A stretch of DNA of 64,000 nt from Fragilariopsis cylindrus CCMP1102 (GCA_900095095.1 FMBT01000304.1:186001-250000); one strand, 5' to 3'. Counted from the first letter of the stretch, positions 21,939 through 32,999 are shown. Translations and numbers: made by a program. Notes: generated from the sequence alone by a model not told the origin.

Positions 21939-24900
21939 ATGCATAGTGGAATTACTACCAAAAAAAAAGGACGCAGAAAAGCGGCCAAGGTTAAAGCAGC
22001 GGCTACTGCTGCAGTGGGGGTGACGGCGACTGCATCTCTTCAACAGAGTGAAGGTAAAAAAAGAGGACGCACACGGCCTCCAAGGATTATCGTGTTAGAG
22101 CGTTGTTCAAAAGTGCAGGACTTGCAGACGTTGAAGATCTAGAAGCCATGCGATTTCATCATGAACAGATGCACAGAATGTTGAAAACAACCAACGCTTC
22201 AAAGAAAAGGAGTAGCGGGACCGACGATGTAAGATCCTATGAACAGACCCTGTACTCTGCCCTGGCGGAATCGCCAGTTTCATCTAATCGCGGTATCAAA
22301 GTTCCATCCCTTGCATGTCGGATGAGATTATTCCCCGATATTCCTGATATGACATTGTACAACAGTATGACCCGAGGGAAAATTCATCGCAAGAAGATGA
22401 GGGAGAATACTGGTACGATTTTTGGACGCGTACTAAAACGTCTGGGGCGTACCAAGGTTACAGCTGGCGTGTTCCGGCTCGATGTGATACGGATATCGGC
22501 ACTGTGTGACAATCTGCGGACAGACGCCTGCTACACGGGATTGGTTAACACGCGCTATGCAGTGAAGTACCAACAATCGGGGGGATTTTTAGCTTCTACA
22601 GAAGCTCTTCTTTCCTAAAACTGACCAATCATAATCCATGCATTGAATCAAGACGCATCGCCAGGTGTAGGTGGTGTCAGCAAAGCTCCGGTACTTCTCT
22701 CTGTAGAATTTGCCCCATATTGGGTACACGTCGTCAAAGTTGAAAATAATAATTAACCCGCACCTACGCAGTAAATAGAAGGAATTTTCCTTATTAACAC
22801 ATGACAATGGGAATGTACTTAATCGGACCTCCATGGATATCGATCTATTTAATACAAACTTTATAGACGAAAAATAGATGTCTGTACTCTTAACAAGGAC
22901 AAAAAAATTCGGTTGAATTGGATCAATTTTTAGTACTTAAACTCTCTCCTAGAAAAAGATGCACATGATCGGATTTTTCGAAAAAAACACGTCCTACATA
23001 CCTGTTGATAATGGGTCCTCTCTTAATGTACCAATAACAATAAAAATTATCGCATTAACTAATATAACAGTAATAGAGACATCTGTACTAGCACTTTATC
23101 TATTAATCCATTATTAAATTTTTAATCTTCCTCTCTTATGCACCTCTTGTGGCGATTCGAAATCTGCCTGCCACCCATATAAATCTTTATAGAATTTTCC
23201 CCAGATGACCAAATCACACCTAAACTTTTTTCATCTCTTAACAGCATAGATACCTTGATTTCGTCTCATAAGCGTTTGTTAAATAGATCGATATCCATGG
23301 AGGTTCGATTCAATACATTCCCATTGTCATGATGATAGGATAATTTTCCATCCAATACTTAATAATTTTCAAAAGAATTTTCCTTGTCGCGAGGTATCGC
23401 GCATTAAAAACATTTAGTCGCGAGTGTCTCCAAAAATACCACATCGAGCGGGAACGCGCCAGCTGAGTTACATGCCGAGTTTCTGTCGTGGTTAGATAAT
23501 CATAATATGGTAATACAAAGTCCCCTCGCATCAGATACTTTATTGGTACCCGACAATAACAATCCTGGTATAAAAAAAAGGATTAATAAAATACTACTAC
23601 AAATACCAGTTCGTGAGCTACATAACGACTTATTAGATGCTGATCCCTTGATAGGTTTAGCAAGTGTGCGTGATTGTGCTGGTAATATTTTAATATCCGA
23701 TACGAAGCTAAGAGCAATGTTGCCACCACATTTAAGAATGATGAGTGATCGATATAAGATTATGTGTGGATGCGAAACTTGTATACAAATGTATAATTTA
23801 CAACAGAGTTACAATCGTTTCATTGGTTATAGAATTAAAGAGTTGAAAGACCTGCGCAATAGCTACAATCCACGTACACGAAGAGGAATGGCAGCGGAAT
23901 CAGCCCTGTCGAATTATCAGGACAAAGTTCTAGTGGGAGGAGAGCCAAGATTTAAAACTGCAAAACAAGCTATGGTATGTTCTTTGTGTGCACCCCCCGA
24001 TGACAGATTTTTGTCGTTGCACAAAGTCGAATGCATTTTGGGTAAATGCGTGTCCTGCCCAGGTTTTGACCGGCCCATCGAAGAACTGACGATGGAGAAC
24101 GATATTTCCTTTCATTGGTACGACACGCTACCGTCTTGTTCTATACACAATATGTTACCTAAATATCCCGTGGCAGATGATGGTGTTCGTCGAGTCCAAA
24201 CTAAATCCTGTGTTGAATGCAACGTTGAACAAATTCGTGATCCAAACTATGTCCGTGGGGGATTTTATAAGCGGAAATATCTTAGCCAGAAGAAGTGCGG
24301 GTTTCAGGAGTTCTTTTCCCATTATTATATCCTGTACTTGAAAAGGTACACTTATCATCGCTTCCTGAAGATTATACTCAGCAAATCTAACATCGAAGAC
24401 GTCCGTTTGAGTCGACTACAACCGGGTGAGGTAATTGGTTCGCGAGACTACGCGGAACGATTATTAATGAAATTCCACATGGAAATTCAGAGTGAGCATT
24501 TTGGGCAGGGACGAGATCTATCAATTGAGGGTAACGACATCAAATTTTACCCTTTAGGAGAAACAGAAACTACCTCACATTTCTATTCCTTCCTGAAAGA
24601 TTCAAAAATACAAAATGCTGCCACGACGGATAAACACATGGACCGGTTGATAAAAATATTGAAGAATAAGAATGTACTAAAGGATCGTTTGTATGAAACC
24701 ACTGATGGATGCGCGGGCCAATATCGATCGGCTACAGCACTCTGGTTTTTATCAGCGTTATCGGCCAAGCATAATATCATTATTGATCGAACATTTGGTG
24801 CTCCAGGTCATGGTAAGTTAATCGTATATTGTACTACTACTTTTGGTGGTAAAATTGTTTATGCTAATTTATATTATTGCTTAATTTATATGTGTACAGG

Positions 24901-26092
24901 AAAGGGCATTGTCGACGGAGTGAATGGAACGGATAAGAACTTATTGATACGATATTTGGCGAGGGAATTAAAACAAGCGATGGACAGTATTGCGGCCAAA
25001 GAAGGTGATGGTATTAAGGATGACGAGAAACGGTTTGCAGCTCATAGCGTGAACGAAAAAGGGAAGGAATTTTCCTTGGCAGAAGAATGTGCTCGACTGT
25101 TGCGCATTGGACGGTCAGACGGCGTCAAATCCTTCCGCAAGTCAGCAAAAAAAGAAAATGCAAGGGGAATAAAACACCGAGAATGGCTGGTTTGGAAAAA
25201 AGAAGATGAAGTCTCCGAGTTAAAATACAGTACCGTAGATTTCAAGCCTGAATCCATAGTAGCGGGTGGTACCTTCAAGAAAAGATATCATGTCTACTGT
25301 TGCCCTGAGTTAGGAGCGGGGCGTGTCGCTCTACGTAGAATTCCCTGTGCCTGCGTAGCATGCGATAGTACTATACGATTGCCGTGGATAGTTGGGATAC
25401 CATCATCTGAACAACAGAGATTCAGTACGGTAGCCGACTGTCGATATCATAAAATACTGGGAGCACGAAATGAATGGGACGTTGTTAAATTAGCAGTCGA
25501 TCACAGTAAAGCAAACCTGGATGATGTGGATGCGGCACGAGATGATATTCTGGTATCGCTAAGCTCTAACATAGCAGCGAATATTGAAATTGGTGGTTAC
25601 GGTGCTGTTGTAACAAGTGATCCTGAAGCTAGGGATGGATATTGGATGGTTGAATGGACAAGTGAATCATATACCTGTCAAGAAACAGGTAAGCTTGTAT
25701 GTGATGGTTTCTACTTGAATGAAGTGAAACGAGGTCCAAAATGGTGGACACCCAGTGGCCAAGCAGTAACTATTCCCTTATTAAATATTGTTATGTCGGA
25801 TGTAAAGATGGATCCAATTGACGTGGGAAGGAATATGCCCTCATCATCTCATGTTAATGAGGTACAATGCCTGGAAAAAGAAGCTCTGCGAGTAGAAGAA
25901 GAGAGCCATAGCTATATATTTGACGAGATATTTAGAAGGGAAACTTTAGAGTATGAAACAAGACCAGAAGAAGAGGAAGATGAAGAGTCAGAGGAAGAAG
26001 CAGAAGCAGAATCAGTTGCAGTAGACCGTACGTACCATTATTCATTTCTCGATTCGGACCGAACAGTACTCGGTGTCTCGAACTGGAAATAG
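21939..26092 (+). CDS. DDE-type transposase interrupted by a nested element
   Basis: This is a very large transposase of roughly 1,020 aa. The N-terminus is basic (KKKGRRKAAK, GKKRGRTRPP). The frame then shifts by one base near 22081-22086, after which it continues DYRVRALFKSAGLADVEDLEAM. At codon GCT (ending 22465) it is split by copy 2; it resumes at 23465 in the same frame (TKVTA / ELHAEFLSW). An 87-nt GT-AG intron (24813-24899), itself in frame and without stops, splits the GHGKGIVDG motif. Candidate catalytic acids are Asp in SRDYAER, Asp in TTDGCAGQYRS, and Asp in GHGKGIVDG. Cys pairs (CGCETC, CSLCAPP, CVECN, CACVACD) suggest zinc binding. The C-terminus is a Glu-rich acidic run. The insertion and the one-base shift make this copy non-functional. 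Confidence 0.75.
22466..23460. mobile_element. Non-autonomous fold-back element, copy 2 (innermost layer)
   Basis: 995 bp, opening GGCGTGTTCCGGCTCGAT and closing ATCGAGCGGGAACGCGCC. It is flanked by a perfect AGCT duplication (22462-22465 and 23461-23464). It lies inside the transposase exon; removing it with one AGCT restores the exon's frame exactly. Its left roughly 280 bp match the right end of the surrounding element in reverse, and its right 45 bp match that element's left end. The same transposase could therefore have moved it. The core is an imperfect palindrome with arms of about 150-250 bp (about 22800-22960 against 23210-23350). Confidence 0.9.
24813..24899 (+). other. In-frame 87-nt intron inside the transposase gene
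   Basis: It opens GTAAGTTAATC and closes TGTGTACAG. Removing it joins CAT-G to GA-AAG, giving GHGKGIVDG, a motif that makes sense in this transposase family. Its length is divisible by three and it has no stop, so unspliced mRNA would also be read through with 29 extra residues. Confidence 0.8.
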
Positions 26093-26880
26093 ATGGTTCG
26101 TTTTGATGGTAATAGGGAGTACGGCGGTAATGAGAAGTAGCAGAGGGAGCGGTTGTAGGAAGTAACTGCGCACTGTCATGGTCAAGGTGATACAGAGTAT
26201 TGTGGCGCAATTCTGGGGCGGTCGAATCCGAAGTAGGTATCCCCTTCAAAGAAGGAGTGGTACTTTGACGTTGACGACCCAGAGATTGGCGCCGAGATCT
26301 TGACTTAGCAATTCTGGGGCGGTCGAATCCGAAGTAGGCATCCCCTTCAAAGAAGGAGCGGTACTTCGACGTTGACGACCCAGAGATTGGTGCCGAGATC
26401 TCGATCTTGACTTAGGGTGCTTGGGTTGTTTCCTTAACATTGTGTTGAATGTACAGTAAATGTAAATTATGAGAGTGTGAAACAGAACCCAAAAGGAAAA
26501 TCAATCGGTGTGTTTTGCGTGTAAATGAAAGGAATAGTATAATGGGTGTTCACTTCACTTCAAACGATGTAAAATGGGTGCACCAACTGATGGATTCGTT
26601 AGAATCAAATGAATTTACAGTAAAACAGCGAAAAAGCGATGGAATTTACAGAAAAAGGGCGAGTTGAAGCACACGCACGGCGTTCAACTGATTGAACAGC
26701 AAAAAAGCTTGGGAATTTACAGAAAAAGAGCGAGTTGAAGCGCATGCACGGCGTTCAACTGATTGATTTGTTAGAATCAGGTGAATTTCCACTCCTCTTT
26801 TGGATTTTCGCGTACACGGATTGGAATAGCGCACAGTCGCTTAATCACTGTTTACAGTAAAAAGCGAGGAAGCGCTTACA
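26093..26880. repeat. Short tandem duplications downstream of the transposase
   Basis: A 101-bp unit starting GCAATTCTGGGGCGGTCGAA is repeated at 26207 and 26308. A second duplication with GAATTTACAGAAAAAG and GCACGGCGTTCAACTGATTGA occurs around 26642 and 26713. No gene is seen. These lie within the middle transposon, between its gene and its right end. Confidence 0.75.
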
Positions 26881-26889
26881 GTATTTAAG

Positions 26890-27680
26890 TACTGATCGAT
26901 CAAGAAATGAAGCTCGATTTCGAAGTAGTTATCAAAAATGTCAAGAAATAACTAGTAGTTTGCTAGTACAAACATAATTGAATGCTGTCAATCAAACGAG
27001 CAACACTTACTCGCATCTCGTACTGATGTCTCGTACTGATCGATTGCAAGAAATGAAGCTCGATTTCGAAGTAGTTATCAAAGATGTCGAGAAATAACTA
27101 GTAGTTTGCTAGTACAAACATAATTGCATGCTGTCAATCAAACGAGCAACACTTACTCGCGTCTCGTACTGATCGATCAAGAAATGAAGCTTGATTTCGA
27201 AGTAGTTATCAAAGATGTCGAGAAATAACTAGTAGTTTGCTAGTACAAACATAATTGAATGCTGTCAATCAAACGAGCAACACTTACACGCGTCTCGTAC
27301 TGATGTCTCTCTCTGAAGCTCGATTTCGAAGTAGTTATCAAAAATGTCAAGAAATAACTAGTAGTTTGCTAGTACAAACATAATTGATCGCTGTCAATTA
27401 ACGTAGCATCACCGTACACGCGTCTCGTACTGATCGATTGCAAGTGTAGCAAGAAATGAAGCTCGATTTCGAAGTAGTTATCAAAAATGTCGAGAAATAA
27501 CTAGTAGTTTGCTAGTACAAACATAATTGATCGCTGTCAATTAACGTAGCATCACCGTACTCGCGTCTCGTACTGATCGATTGCCAGAATAGACGCTCGA
27601 TTTCGAAGTAGTTATCAAAAATGTCGCGAAATAACTAGTAGTTTGCTAGTACAAACATAATTGAATCTGTCAATTAACAG
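26890..27680. repeat. Six-copy subterminal repeat (130-145 bp units)
   Basis: The word GATTTCGAAGTAGTTATCAAA begins six degenerate units near 26916, 27062, 27191, 27321, 27465 and 27599. Each is followed by AAATAACTAGTAGTTTGCTAGTACAAACATAATTG (quoted here by its parts: AAATAACTAGTAG, TTTGCTAGTAC). The array sits just inside the right terminal region of the transposon. Subterminal repeats in transposons often bind the transposase; that role here is inference. Confidence 0.8.
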
Positions 27681-28021
27681 AGCAAAATTTACCGCGTAAG
27701 GAATTTTTTTGATCAATCCCGTGATGCGCTGTTTTCAGCTTTTTGATGACGACGCTTGTACACCATATGGGGCAAATTCTACAGAGAGAAGTACGGGAGC
27801 TTTTCCGACACCACGTACACCTGTCGATGCGTCTTGATTCAATGCATGGATTATGATTGGTCAGTTATATGAAAGAAGAGCTTCTGTAGAAGCTAAAAAT
27901 GACCCCAATTGATAGTACTTCACTGCATAGCGCGTATTGTAGTAGAAGCGTCTGTTCGCAGATTGTCACCCAGGGCACAAAACCACTCTGGATCGAGCGG
28001 GAACGCGCCAACACGCCTAAC

Positions 28022-30760
28022 CACAAAATGGGCCATTCTGGCCTCAAAACAGGTTTCTCCACTTTTGTGCATACCTAAGCTGGATCATCAACACAAAGCA
28101 CAAAGAATTAGTTCCCTTTGAAATTTTCGGATGATTCACCTTTTTGAGTGTACTTTATGTCCACAAAACACTGCAAATGGGCCATTTTGGGGGGTTATTT
28201 GATGTGTGCCGTGTGAAAGCCTACATTATGAGACACCAGTAGGATTAGGAGACTAAGCATTATTTGGACCTTGTAGGTATAGGTATAATGGTAAGTTCCA
28301 TATAATTTTTTTCTCCACTAAGTCCATATTGATGATGCATCATGACCTTGATTGCACACAGTTTTGTTATTTTTAGGGATTTCAGTGTGCTGTTGGGTTT
28401 TGACCCAATGTATTTTATTCAGCAACCACAGGAAGATAGAAGTAGTGGGAGGAGTTCACAATATTCTAGCACACTATATGAGTGCTAGTGCACCCAACCC
28501 ATCATCTGGTGTTATCCCCTGCAACTTTTTTATATATTCACTTGTTCACCCCTATGTTCAAAAATCATATTGTTTGTGTGCCTGGCATAACAGCAAAATG
28601 CATTCTTTTCCGCAACCACAGGAAGATAGAAGTAGTGGGAGGCTTACACAATATTCTAGCACACTATGTGAGTGCTAGTGCACCCAACCCATCTGGTGTT
28701 ATCCTCTGCAACCCTTTTATACGAGATATTAGTTTGTGTCTGGCATAACAGCAAAATGCATTCTATTCCGCAACCACAGGGAGATAAAAGTAGTAGGAGC
28801 CACACACAATGTTCTAGTACACTATGTGGATGCTTGTGCACCTGACCCGGCAGCTGTTGTCCTCTGCAACCCTTTTATTATATGAGATATTATTTTGTTG
28901 TTCATCTCTGTGATCGAAAATCATATGCTGCGCTATACATTGTCCAACAACCAAGATTCTAGGAAAGGTAGGATAATGATGTGTATGTACAGTGCGTGTA
29001 TTCAACTTGTTGTTTCACATGATGCTGATGCGTGGTGTGTACATTGCACATTTTGATAGTAATAATGTTTAGTTCGTGCATTGAGCCTGATGTTGATATA
29101 TTGTTTTCTTAAATACCTACAACACACACATCAATTACAACAACATATACACAAACTGCAGAGAGTTTGTCAAATTCCTGTTCTTTGTTTCTACAATTAG
29201 TTATTTGTTTGATATGAGCTGGTAAGAGGAACATAACACATAATGGCATGTACACACTACTGGTGCTGCTATGTGTATTCAGAAGGTCAAACAATGCAAC
29301 AAAGATTTCACCAAGGTAGGCAATAATAGTGGGTGCATTCCCACTAGATCTGCGCACATATTTAATACTGTGTTTACACCCTACAACGCAAGCAAGCTAG
29401 TAGAGTACACTCTTTTGGTGGAATTGATAACTCGAAGAGGAGCTCATGGTCCAATAGCCAACTAATCCCTTGTGATAGTCATATGAGCTCTCCATTGAGT
29501 TTTTTGCTCAAAAAATCAACAGTATAATAATGATACAATGCGTGCGTGCACATGTTGGTACAAACAGACGTCTCATTCAAATCACATAGCCGGGCCAACT
29601 GTTCTGATGCTAGAAATAGAATGAACCAATCTGTGAATACCACATGCATGGAGTTGATCTAGTTTACATTCTACATAGCTTTGTTACGCCAGGTATAGTG
29701 CATAGAGTAACTAGCGCATAGAGTAACTAATAGCCCCTAAAGCGGGAGGGAACATGCCAGGGACTGCTGTGTGAGAATTTGCTGTGTCAGTGCTTCCATT
29801 ATATTCTTTTGCATGTAAAGGTTATTGTATTGATTGACAAGTTGATCCATCCTGGCTCATGATGTTTCATTATTCTTACTTGCCGTCAAGTAACAATATA
29901 AGATAACAACACAAACACTGTGTCCTGTATGAGCATTTAATCACTGGAGGATCCACTCCTGGCTGATGACGTATCTATTCCTATTCCTGCCAACCAAACA
30001 ATATGAAACAACAATTACAAGAATTGCTTCTGTGTGAGAATTTGCTGTGCACTTAATATCGAATATTACATGCAGTGAAGGTTGAAATAATATCAGTATA
30101 TCACCAGAGGGTCCAACACTACTAGCACATGCGTAAGAACTGATGGGGTGTGACAATTTGTTGTGTCAGAACTTCTTGTAACTTTTTGCATGCTAAGGTT
30201 GTGTACAATAATAATATTGGTACTTAGTTGTATGTGGTATGGTGGCAGGCAAATAAATACCTGTGTAAGTTCATGGGATATGCATAAACTTTAGATACAT
30301 TATGTCTTCCAGGTGAAACACTAGATCTATGAACTCCATAACAGATAATAATAGGGCCTGTATCATTTCAAATACATCAATAGAGCAATGCATGTTGTAG
30401 TAAACTAGGTAGGATATTGTACTCGTATTTGCGTTTTGTATTTAACAGTACTGTCAACTACTTGAATAATTCATAATTCCTAAGCTTCTTATGACAACTC
30501 AGAAGAGAAACAAGGACATGTTGGTATAGAGGATGCCTACGTCCTACCTTTAATGCATTAGCCTAGCTAGTTATAGCCCTTCTATTCCAGTAAGATAGTA
30601 GTTTTTAAAAATAGATCTGCACATTATATTTTACAAGTCTTCTATTTAAATAAGATATGAACTAACGGAAAGGTAAAGGAATATTCATCTTTTCTTTTAA
30701 TGCGCCATCCTATCCTTCATCGTATCCGTCATTTGTCATGTTTTGTTTCTTCTCCTTTTT
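28022..30760. repeat. Tandem repeats then apparently gene-free DNA
   Basis: At about 28420-28900 a unit of roughly 150-190 bp with GCAACCACAGGAAGATAGAAG and CTAGTGCACCCAACCC recurs three to four times. Related copies in reverse lie at 20220-20490, left of the transposon nest. From 28900 to 30760 I see no supported gene. Degenerate words such as TGTGAGAATTTGCTGTG recur near 29771, 30032 and 30147, suggesting an old decayed repeat. Confidence 0.55.
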
Positions 30761-31579
30761 TTAACGAGGTACTGATCCGCCTAGTAGATCATCGAGTATT
30801 TTCATCTTGTTATGTCCCATCGTAGCCTCATCATTGGTGGCATGGACCTTTCCGGATAGTAAATCATCTAATAGTTTCATTTTATCACGTCCCAATGTAA
30901 TTTCATCGGCTGTATCATGAACTTTAGCGGTTAGTAAATCATTTAATAGTTTCATTTTTTCATGTCCCATCGTAGCCTCATCATTCGTGGCATGTACCTT
31001 TCCGGATAATAAATCATCTAATAGTTTCATTTTATCCCGACCCATCGTAATAGTTTCAGTTGACGCACCTGGTTGAACTTTAGCGGTTAGTAAATCATTC
31101 AGTAATTTCATTTTATCACGGCCCATCGTAATACTTTCAGTTGACGCACCTGGTTGAACTTTAGCGGTTAGCAAGTCATTTAGTAATTTCATTTTATTAC
31201 GGCCCATCGTAATAGTTTCGGTTGACGCACCTGGTTGAACCTTAGCGGTTAGTAAATCATCTAATAATTTCATCTTATTATGTCCCATCGTAACACCCGC
31301 GTCGTCTCGTTGAATAGATGGTGGGGTTTTCCCTAATGCTGGATGACCACCATGACGATTATTTTGATGATCTTCACCGTAAAATTCAATAGCAGAACCA
31401 CCTGATGCCTGTTGCTGTTGAGGTTGCGAAGGACGAGCAATTTGAGGTTGAGCTGGATGTGAATAATGCTGCTGTACACCCTGGAGTTGTGACATGTAAT
31501 CATTGCCTTGAAGACCGTTAACAGTCGTCGTCGACGTGATTGACGCGACAGCGAAAAGAGCGATTGATAATTTGTTCAT
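30761..31579 (-). CDS. Secreted protein with seven tandem 20-27-residue repeats
   Basis: 272 aa from the ATG at 31579. I chose this start because MNKLSIALFAVASITSTTTVNG is a clear signal peptide; the frame is open 40 codons further upstream without one. After a Gln/His/Pro-rich region (residues about 25-95) come seven repeats, each built on MGxxKMKLLxDLL. Linkers come in two classes: a QPGAST linker in the first three repeats, and an HATNDE or HDTADE linker in the next three. The last repeat is shorter and ends SVPR. Each core would form a short amphipathic helix preceded by a Gly-Arg/His-Asn/Asp-Lys stretch. It is a secreted or cell-wall repeat protein, or possibly a precursor cut into several similar peptides. 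No family is recognised. Confidence 0.75.
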   Translation of the reverse strand: MNKLSIALFAVASITSTTTVNGLQGNDYMSQLQGVQQHYSHPAQPQIARPSQPQQQQASGGSAIEFYGEDHQNNRHGGHPALGKTPPSIQRDDAGVTMGHNKMKLLDDLLTAKVQPGASTETITMGRNKMKLLNDLLTAKVQPGASTESITMGRDKMKLLNDLLTAKVQPGASTETITMGRDKMKLLDDLLSGKVHATNDEATMGHEKMKLLNDLLTAKVHDTADEITLGRDKMKLLDDLLSGKVHATNDEATMGHNKMKILDDLLGGSVPR

Positions 31580-32357
31580 CTTGCTATTGCTATTCGAGAT
31601 ATGGACGGTATGTGTTAGTTGCCGACTATTAGGTTGGACGAAGACGATGATTTGGATTTGTTGTCGTGTTTTGATGTGAAATAAGCACGTCGATGTCATG
31701 AGAGGAATCTTGTGGGAAGTCGTTACAGCAGTTGGCGATGATTTCTCACAATCCTTTATCGAATATTTTTCTTCACATCAACGACTTACGTCATCCGTTA
31801 TCGTAGAAAGCGATTATGAATGCGCGCCACGAGTGGATTGAATCGAATGAATCGAATCATAACGATTGACGAGTCGCGTACAGACCTCCTGCACAAAAAT
31901 TCTTGCTAAAAAAAAACGAAACTCAAAAATAAAATAAAATAAAATCGATTACGTTAACTTACAGTCGTTATCAATTTCGCAAACGCGTCGAGTCGATCAA
32001 AAATAGAACAACGACTTTTCGTGATAAAATAACGACGACGAACATATTCATAATTCTTCAGCACAGCAAGTTTTGATGGAACATAATACTGCACTATCCC
32101 TACTTTTACCAAGTCAAGTTGTATCTTTTGACTCTTTCTCTTTTCATCGTCGACGACTTTTACTGTAAGTGAGTGTGCTTTCTGTATATTCCATTCTACT
32201 TGTATGATCGATTACATTCGAAGTGACATATTTCTTCCTCTTATTTCGTACTCAAAGAAAACGTCCTGTTTTCCTTTTCTATTTGTCGTCCCAAATTTGA
32301 ATTCAAACACATCGTACGAATCAAAACGTAACAATTGAAAAATCTAAAGAACAAACT
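31580..32357. promoter_or_regulatory. Divergent promoter region
   Basis: A 778-bp spacer between two genes transcribed away from each other. It should therefore hold both promoters. It contains AAAAT pentamers (31926-31945), GAATC words and many CGACGA motifs. I cannot point to a defined core promoter element. Confidence 0.4.
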
Positions 32358-32999
32358 ATGAAGGTTACCGCAGAAGCATTTAATACTTTCCTGGCGAAGG
32401 TCGGTCTCATCTTACCCGATACCGTGAATTACACAAACGCCACCGCCACCGCCACCGCCACCGTCACCGCCACCGCCACCGCCATCGCCATCGCCACCGC
32501 CACCGCCACCGCCACCGCCACCACCAATGATCTTGAACCACGACGTGTCGCATCCGAGTTGATTATTTTCTATCAAACTCAACAAATCGAACATCTTCGA
32601 GACGAACGCAATAATCTCGTAGTACAAGGTGTCGTCCTTGAAACGATGTTGGAGGTACTTGCTGAAAAATTACTCGATCAACAGGGTACGAATCAGACGC
32701 AACGTGCAACCATCGGTGATCAACAAAGAGACATTCAGTTGCAGCGTAATATGATTGATAGACAATCTGCAATCACTAACGGTTATCGAAAGATTATCAA
32801 CAAACAAGAACAGATAATCAAAATTGGTGAAAAAATCATCAACAAACAAGATCATTTTATCGAACGTGATCAACTCATTATTAACAACCAAGAACAGTTA
32901 ATAATCGAACTCTACAAAAATAGATCTCAAACTCTATGGAAATTCACCGGGATTTTATTTCTTGTCATTGGTTTTGAAAAGTTTCTACTCGGAGAATAA
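32358..32999 (+). CDS. Coiled-coil protein with Ala-Thr run and C-terminal membrane anchor
   Basis: 213 codons, complete. Residues about 27-56 are an alternating Ala-Thr run encoded by a GCCACC hexamer repeat (about 32438-32521). Residues 60-195 are helical and charged. They include near-repeats of INKQEQIIKIGEKIINKQ and NNQEQLIIE, which should form a coiled coil. The C-terminus (LWKFTGILFLVIGFEKFLLGE) is a single membrane span near the end, as in tail-anchored proteins. No family is recognised. Membership of a membrane tether or SNARE-like group is conceivable but unproven. Confidence 0.6.
   Translation: MKVTAEAFNTFLAKVGLILPDTVNYTNATATATATVTATATAIAIATATATATATTNDLEPRRVASELIIFYQTQQIEHLRDERNNLVVQGVVLETMLEVLAEKLLDQQGTNQTQRATIGDQQRDIQLQRNMIDRQSAITNGYRKIINKQEQIIKIGEKIINKQDHFIERDQLIINNQEQLIIELYKNRSQTLWKFTGILFLVIGFEKFLLGE

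Larger units (their letters stand above)
21514..28009 (+). mobile_element. DDE-type DNA transposon with 4-bp target duplication (middle layer)
   Basis: Both termini read GGCGCGTTCCCGCTCGAT inward: 21514-21531 on the plus strand and 28009-27992 on the minus strand. They are flanked by the duplicated target AACA (21510-21513 and 28010-28013). It encodes one large transposase gene. Its right end (about 27740-28009) matches the left end of the non-autonomous copies in reverse over roughly 270 bp. Its left 45 bp match their right end, so all three share the same pair of termini. The element is 6.5 kb, of which about 1 kb is a later insertion. A 4-bp duplication with a DDD/E transposase is known for Sola-type and Ginger-type transposons. 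I could not assign this one and regard Sola-like as a hypothesis only. Confidence 0.85.

Noticed and set aside
26890-27680. CRISPR-like appearance of a regularly repeated unit
   Set aside because: Units are 130-145 bp, degenerate throughout and lack unique spacers; the setting is a eukaryotic transposon.
20545-28017. Copy 1 and the large element as one composite transposon
   Set aside because: The internal AACA duplication and the interrupted right terminus of copy 1 show two separate insertions.
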